From Georgenia wutianyii (lineage in GTDB: Bacteria > Actinomycetota > Actinomycetes > Actinomycetales > Actinomycetaceae): a DNA stretch of 64,000 nt. Both the position numbers and the translations under genes were made by a program. The notes under the pieces were generated by a model. The model ran no database searches and had not been told where the DNA came from. It saw only the letters and a program-made list of their open reading frames with translations. Of the stretch, positions 60,861 to 64,000 are shown piece by piece (within the stretch, counting starts at the first letter, position 1; every line of letters begins with the position of its first letter). The stretch lies in assembly GCF_006349365.1 (NCBI RefSeq), contig NZ_CP040899.1, forward strand, positions 2,108,001 to 2,172,000, in the 5' to 3' direction.

Positions 60861-63700
60861 TGGTCGGCTTCGCCCCCGGTACGCTCGTCCGCGCCCGTGG
60901 CCGTGAATGGGTCGTCCTACCGGACAGCGTCGAGGACTTTCTTGTCCTGCGTCCTCTGGCAGGCGGCGACGCCGACTTGGCCGGGGTCCTCCCGGCGGTC
61001 GAGACCGTCGAAGCGGCCACTTTTCCCCCTCCGAGCCCGGATGACCTCGGTGATGCCCGCTCCGCCGCCCTGCTGCGCGACGCCCTGCGGATCGGTTTCC
61101 GCTCCACCGGGGGACCGTTCCGTTCGCTGGCATCCCTAGCGGTCGACCCGCGGCCGTACCAGTACGTCCCACTGCTGATGGCACTGCGCCAAGAGACAGT
61201 CCGGCTTCTCATCGCCGACGACGTCGGCATCGGCAAGACCATCGAGGCCGGCCTGGTCGGTGCCGAGCTCCTCGCCCAGGGCACCGCGAGGGGTTTGACG
61301 GTCCTGTGCCCCCCGTCCCTGGCCGAGCAATGGCAAGGCGAGCTGCGGGAGAAGTTCGGGCTCCACGCCGAGCTTGTCCTGGGCTCGACGGTCACCCGCC
61401 TGCAGCGCGGTCTGGCCTACGGGGAGTCCATCTTCGAACGTCATCCCATCACCATCGTCTCCACCGACTTCATCAAAGCCGATCGCCGTCGCGACGACTT
61501 CCTGCGGGCAGCCCCGGACCTGGTCATCGTCGACGAGGCACACACCTGCGTGGTGGACGACGCCGGCGCCGCTGGGCGAGGCCGCACCCAGCGCTACCGT
61601 CTCCTGCAGCAGCTTGCCGCCGACCCTGACCGACACCTCGTCCTGGTCACCGCGACCCCCCACTCCGGCAACGAGGGCGCCTTCCGCAACATGCTCGGCC
61701 TCCTCGACCCTGGCCTGGCCGCCATTGACCTGTCCAGCGACAACGCGCGGCAACGCCTGGCGCGGCACCTTGTGCAGCGGCGCCGCGGTGACGTGCGCAA
61801 ATACCTCAACGAGGGAACCACGTTCCCCAGCGACCGCCAGAGCCGCGAGGTCCCCTACACCCTGTCCAACGCATACCGGGCCCTGTTCGACGACGCCGTC
61901 GCCTACGCCCGCGGTCAGGTGCAGGACCGATCCGGCACGACCCTCCAACAGCGGGTCCGATGGTGGTCGGCCCTGTCGCTGCTCCGATCGTTGGCCTCCT
62001 CGCCGGCGGCCGCGGCCGCAACACTGCGCGCCCGATCCGCATCTGCCGCTGCAGACACCCCGGACGGCGCCGATCTCATCGGCCGGGCGGCAGTCCTGGA
62101 CCAGGTCGAGGACGACACCACCGACGCCGACGACACCGCACCGGGCGCGATCCCAGCTCAGGCCGCCTCTCCCGAGGCCGTACTGCTGGCCGACCTCGCC
62201 AGCCGCGCGGAGGCCCTCACGCCTGCTGAGGATGGCAAGCTGACGGCCCTGGTCACCCAGGTGAAGGGCCTGCTGCGGAAGGGCATCTCCCCGATCGTCT
62301 TCTGCCGCTTCATCCCCACCGCTCACTACGTCGCCGAGCATCTGCGGACTCAACTCGCACGGGTCCCCATCGAGGTGGTCACCGGCGAGCTCGCACCAGA
62401 GGATCGCGCCGCCCGCGTCCGCGGCCTGCTGGACCAGGACACCGCAGGCGGACGGGTCCTGGTAGCCACCGACTGCCTGTCGGAGGGCGTCAACCTGCAA
62501 GAGGGCTTCCAGGCCGTCGTCCACTACGACCTGGCATGGAACCCGACCCGCCACGAGCAGCGCGAGGGACGCGTCGACCGGTTCGGACAGACCGCCGACA
62601 TCGTGCACGCCGTGACGATGTACGGAGACGACAACGGCATCGACGGCATCGTCCTGGACGTACTCCTGCGTAAACACGCCCAGATCCGCAAGGACCTGGG
62701 CATCAGCGTCCCCGTACCCAGCGACACCAACGACCGCGTCCTGGCCGCCCTCCTGGAGGGCATCCTGCTGCGAGGGGGCCAAGGCGAACAGCTCACGCTT
62801 GACCTTGACCTTCACCCGGAAGTCGCCGACCTGGACGAGCAGTGGACCTCCGCTGCCGAGAAGGAGACCGCCTCACGCAGCCGGTACGCGCAGGCCTCCA
62901 TCCACCCGTCCGACGTCGCCCGAGAGGTTGAGGCCGCACGCTCGCGCCTGGGACGGCCGCATGACGTCGAGCGCTTCGTCCGGACCGCGCTCGCCGATGT
63001 CGGTGGCAGCGTCGACTCGCGACCCGACGGTCTGCTCCTGCACACCCACTCGGTGCCCGTCGGCCTGCGAGACGTGCTGAGCGCACCCGACAGACTGGCG
63101 TGGGTCCGTGACCTGCCCGCCCCACGGGGTGCCGCCGTGATGGTCCGCACCGACGAGCGCGTCGGAGCACTGGCCCGCTTCGTGCTGGACGGCGCCCTGG
63201 ACCCCCGCCTGGAACACCACCTTCGCCCCGCCCGTCGAGCCGGGGTGATCACCACGACCGACGTCACGGGCGTGACCGTCCTGCTGCTGGCACGCTTCCG
63301 CGTCCACCTCACCCTGCCCGGACGCCACGGCACCCGTACAGAGGTCGCCGAGGAAGCACGCACGCTCGCCTTCCGCGGAGTCCCGACCAACCCCACCTGG
63401 CTCACCGCCGACGAGGTCACCGCCCTGATGAGTGCCCGACCCACCGCCAACACCCCGCCCGACCGCGCCCGCGCCATGATCGACGGCGTACTGGGCGCCC
63501 TGCCCCACCTGGACGCCGAGCTCAAGGCGGAGGCGCACCGCACCGCCGACCAGCTGCACGAGGCCCATACCCGTGTGCGTCAGACCGCCCGCGGCCGCGA
63601 GAGCGCCGGCGCCCTCACACTGCGGGGCCTGTCGGTGGAACCTCAGCTGCCAGTCGACCTGCTGGGCGTGTTCGTCTACCTCCCGGCAGGTGCGGCATGA
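60860..63700 (+). CDS. SNF2-type helicase, DrmD-like
   Basis: The protein has 946 residues. ATG 60860 is chosen because it shares its A with the upstream stop TGA and has GGAGG ten bases before. Motifs: Walker A ADDVGIGKTIEAGLV near residue 117, DEAH in IVDEAHTCV near residue 223, ATPHSGNE, and the helicase C part CLSEGVNLQEGFQAV with EQREGRVDRFGQ near residue 568. The C-terminal 330 residues are a helical and beta domain of unknown role. The layout matches the SNF2-like helicases that accompany methylases in DISARM class 1 (DrmD) and related islands. Its stop overlaps the next start by four bases (ATGA). Confidence 0.85.
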   Translation: MVGFAPGTLVRARGREWVVLPDSVEDFLVLRPLAGGDADLAGVLPAVETVEAATFPPPSPDDLGDARSAALLRDALRIGFRSTGGPFRSLASLAVDPRPYQYVPLLMALRQETVRLLIADDVGIGKTIEAGLVGAELLAQGTARGLTVLCPPSLAEQWQGELREKFGLHAELVLGSTVTRLQRGLAYGESIFERHPITIVSTDFIKADRRRDDFLRAAPDLVIVDEAHTCVVDDAGAAGRGRTQRYRLLQQLAADPDRHLVLVTATPHSGNEGAFRNMLGLLDPGLAAIDLSSDNARQRLARHLVQRRRGDVRKYLNEGTTFPSDRQSREVPYTLSNAYRALFDDAVAYARGQVQDRSGTTLQQRVRWWSALSLLRSLASSPAAAAATLRARSASAAADTPDGADLIGRAAVLDQVEDDTTDADDTAPGAIPAQAASPEAVLLADLASRAEALTPAEDGKLTALVTQVKGLLRKGISPIVFCRFIPTAHYVAEHLRTQLARVPIEVVTGELAPEDRAARVRGLLDQDTAGGRVLVATDCLSEGVNLQEGFQAVVHYDLAWNPTRHEQREGRVDRFGQTADIVHAVTMYGDDNGIDGIVLDVLLRKHAQIRKDLGISVPVPSDTNDRVLAALLEGILLRGGQGEQLTLDLDLHPEVADLDEQWTSAAEKETASRSRYAQASIHPSDVAREVEAARSRLGRPHDVERFVRTALADVGGSVDSRPDGLLLHTHSVPVGLRDVLSAPDRLAWVRDLPAPRGAAVMVRTDERVGALARFVLDGALDPRLEHHLRPARRAGVITTTDVTGVTVLLLARFRVHLTLPGRHGTRTEVAEEARTLAFRGVPTNPTWLTADEVTALMSARPTANTPPDRARAMIDGVLGALPHLDAELKAEAHRTADQLHEAHTRVRQTARGRESAGALTLRGLSVEPQLPVDLLGVFVYLPAGAA

Positions 63701-64000
63701 GCAGCCTGCAGGCCATCCGCCTCGAGGGCGGCATCGTCCCCCCGACTCTCTTCCAGCACCTCCAGGCCGGAGACATCGGCGACCCCACATCAAGGTCCGC
63801 CGCCTCGTACCACCTGCCGGGAAGGGAGAGCATCCGCGATGCCGCCAACCGCTCCTGGACCTACCTCACCGGCGCCTGGGAAGCGTGGCGTGAGGCACAG
63901 GCCCGCGAACCGGGCGGGATGTCCAGCACCAGTGCCGCCGCGGTCCGTGAGCGCTGGCTGCTGGTCCTTTTGCAGGAACTGGGCTACGGGCGTCTAGCCG
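63697..64000 (+). CDS. start of a large Eco57I-type restriction/methylase-like protein (cut by window edge)
   Basis: ATG 63697 overlaps the helicase stop (ATGA). The 101 visible residues read LQAIRLEGGIVPPTLFQHLQ, YHLPGRESIRDAANRSWTYL, then AVRERWLLVLLQELGYGRL. This head is typical of large proteins with an Eco57I-like methylase core (type IIG/BREX-PglX-like) that follow SNF2 helicase genes in actinobacteria. The methylase motifs lie beyond the window, so the function is inferred from the head and the neighbours. Confidence 0.6.
   Translation, partial: MSSLQAIRLEGGIVPPTLFQHLQAGDIGDPTSRSAASYHLPGRESIRDAANRSWTYLTGAWEAWREAQAREPGGMSSTSAAAVRERWLLVLLQELGYGRLA

Noticed and set aside
1..64000. tRNA, rRNA, riboswitch and replication origin
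   Set aside because: No cloverleaf, rRNA-like or origin-like sequence was recognised by eye; a covariance-model scan would be needed to exclude small RNA genes.

Overview
The window is a very GC-rich chromosomal segment. Its third-codon-position bias, sortase-anchored secreted enzymes, an F420-type Ddn-like protein, Ltp lipoproteins and many leaderless-type promoters point to an actinobacterium, most likely a Micrococcales relative such as a Cellulomonas- or Georgenia-like genus. The genus is inferred from gene style; no rRNA or tRNA gene was found.

Positions 1-29,834 look like ordinary chromosome. The order is: a LacI-type regulator tail; two secreted LPXTG-anchored alpha/beta hydrolases; a fructose-type sugar ABC operon in the order frcB-frcC-frcA-frcK; an MFS exporter; an HTH_42 protein; an Ltp-repeat protein; an aminotransferase; VOC and Ddn-like proteins; a UvrA2-type ABC ATPase; a MurB-like fragment; a second Ltp lipoprotein; a large secreted subtilase with five 135-bp repeats; a double-domain beta-lactamase-fold protein with LPVTG anchor; and a cluster of an alcohol dehydrogenase with its divergent LacI regulator and operator, a methyltransferase, an SDR, a UBP zinc finger and a PEP mutase/isocitrate lyase family protein.

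From about 29,831 to the right edge the window becomes a defence and mobile-element island with mixed composition and many broken genes. It holds an EcsC-family gene, a DUF262/DUF1524/DUF5655 restriction-like gene broken by a frameshift, an XpaC-TelA pair, a helicase-like gene tail cut by an IS end, a phospholipase-D-like nuclease with an overlapping partner gene, and a thrice-broken GIY-YIG nuclease gene. Next come a PLD-SF2 helicase-DUF3427 protein, a Pif1-like helicase with a BRCT tail, and a membrane-anchored exonuclease with a zinc knuckle. After these lie a fold-back pair of IS3 orfA fragments, an isolated membrane protein, a graveyard of gene fragments, and an IS3 element carrying a nested IS110 with a roughly 270-nt leader.

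The last three genes (55,695 to the edge) overlap tightly: a 1721-residue helicase with a DUF1998-type tail, a 946-residue SNF2-type helicase, and the start of a large protein that resembles the N-terminus of Eco57I-type restriction-methylases. This is the best candidate for an incompletely described defence system, related in parts to DISARM and Druantia but not matching either textbook layout.
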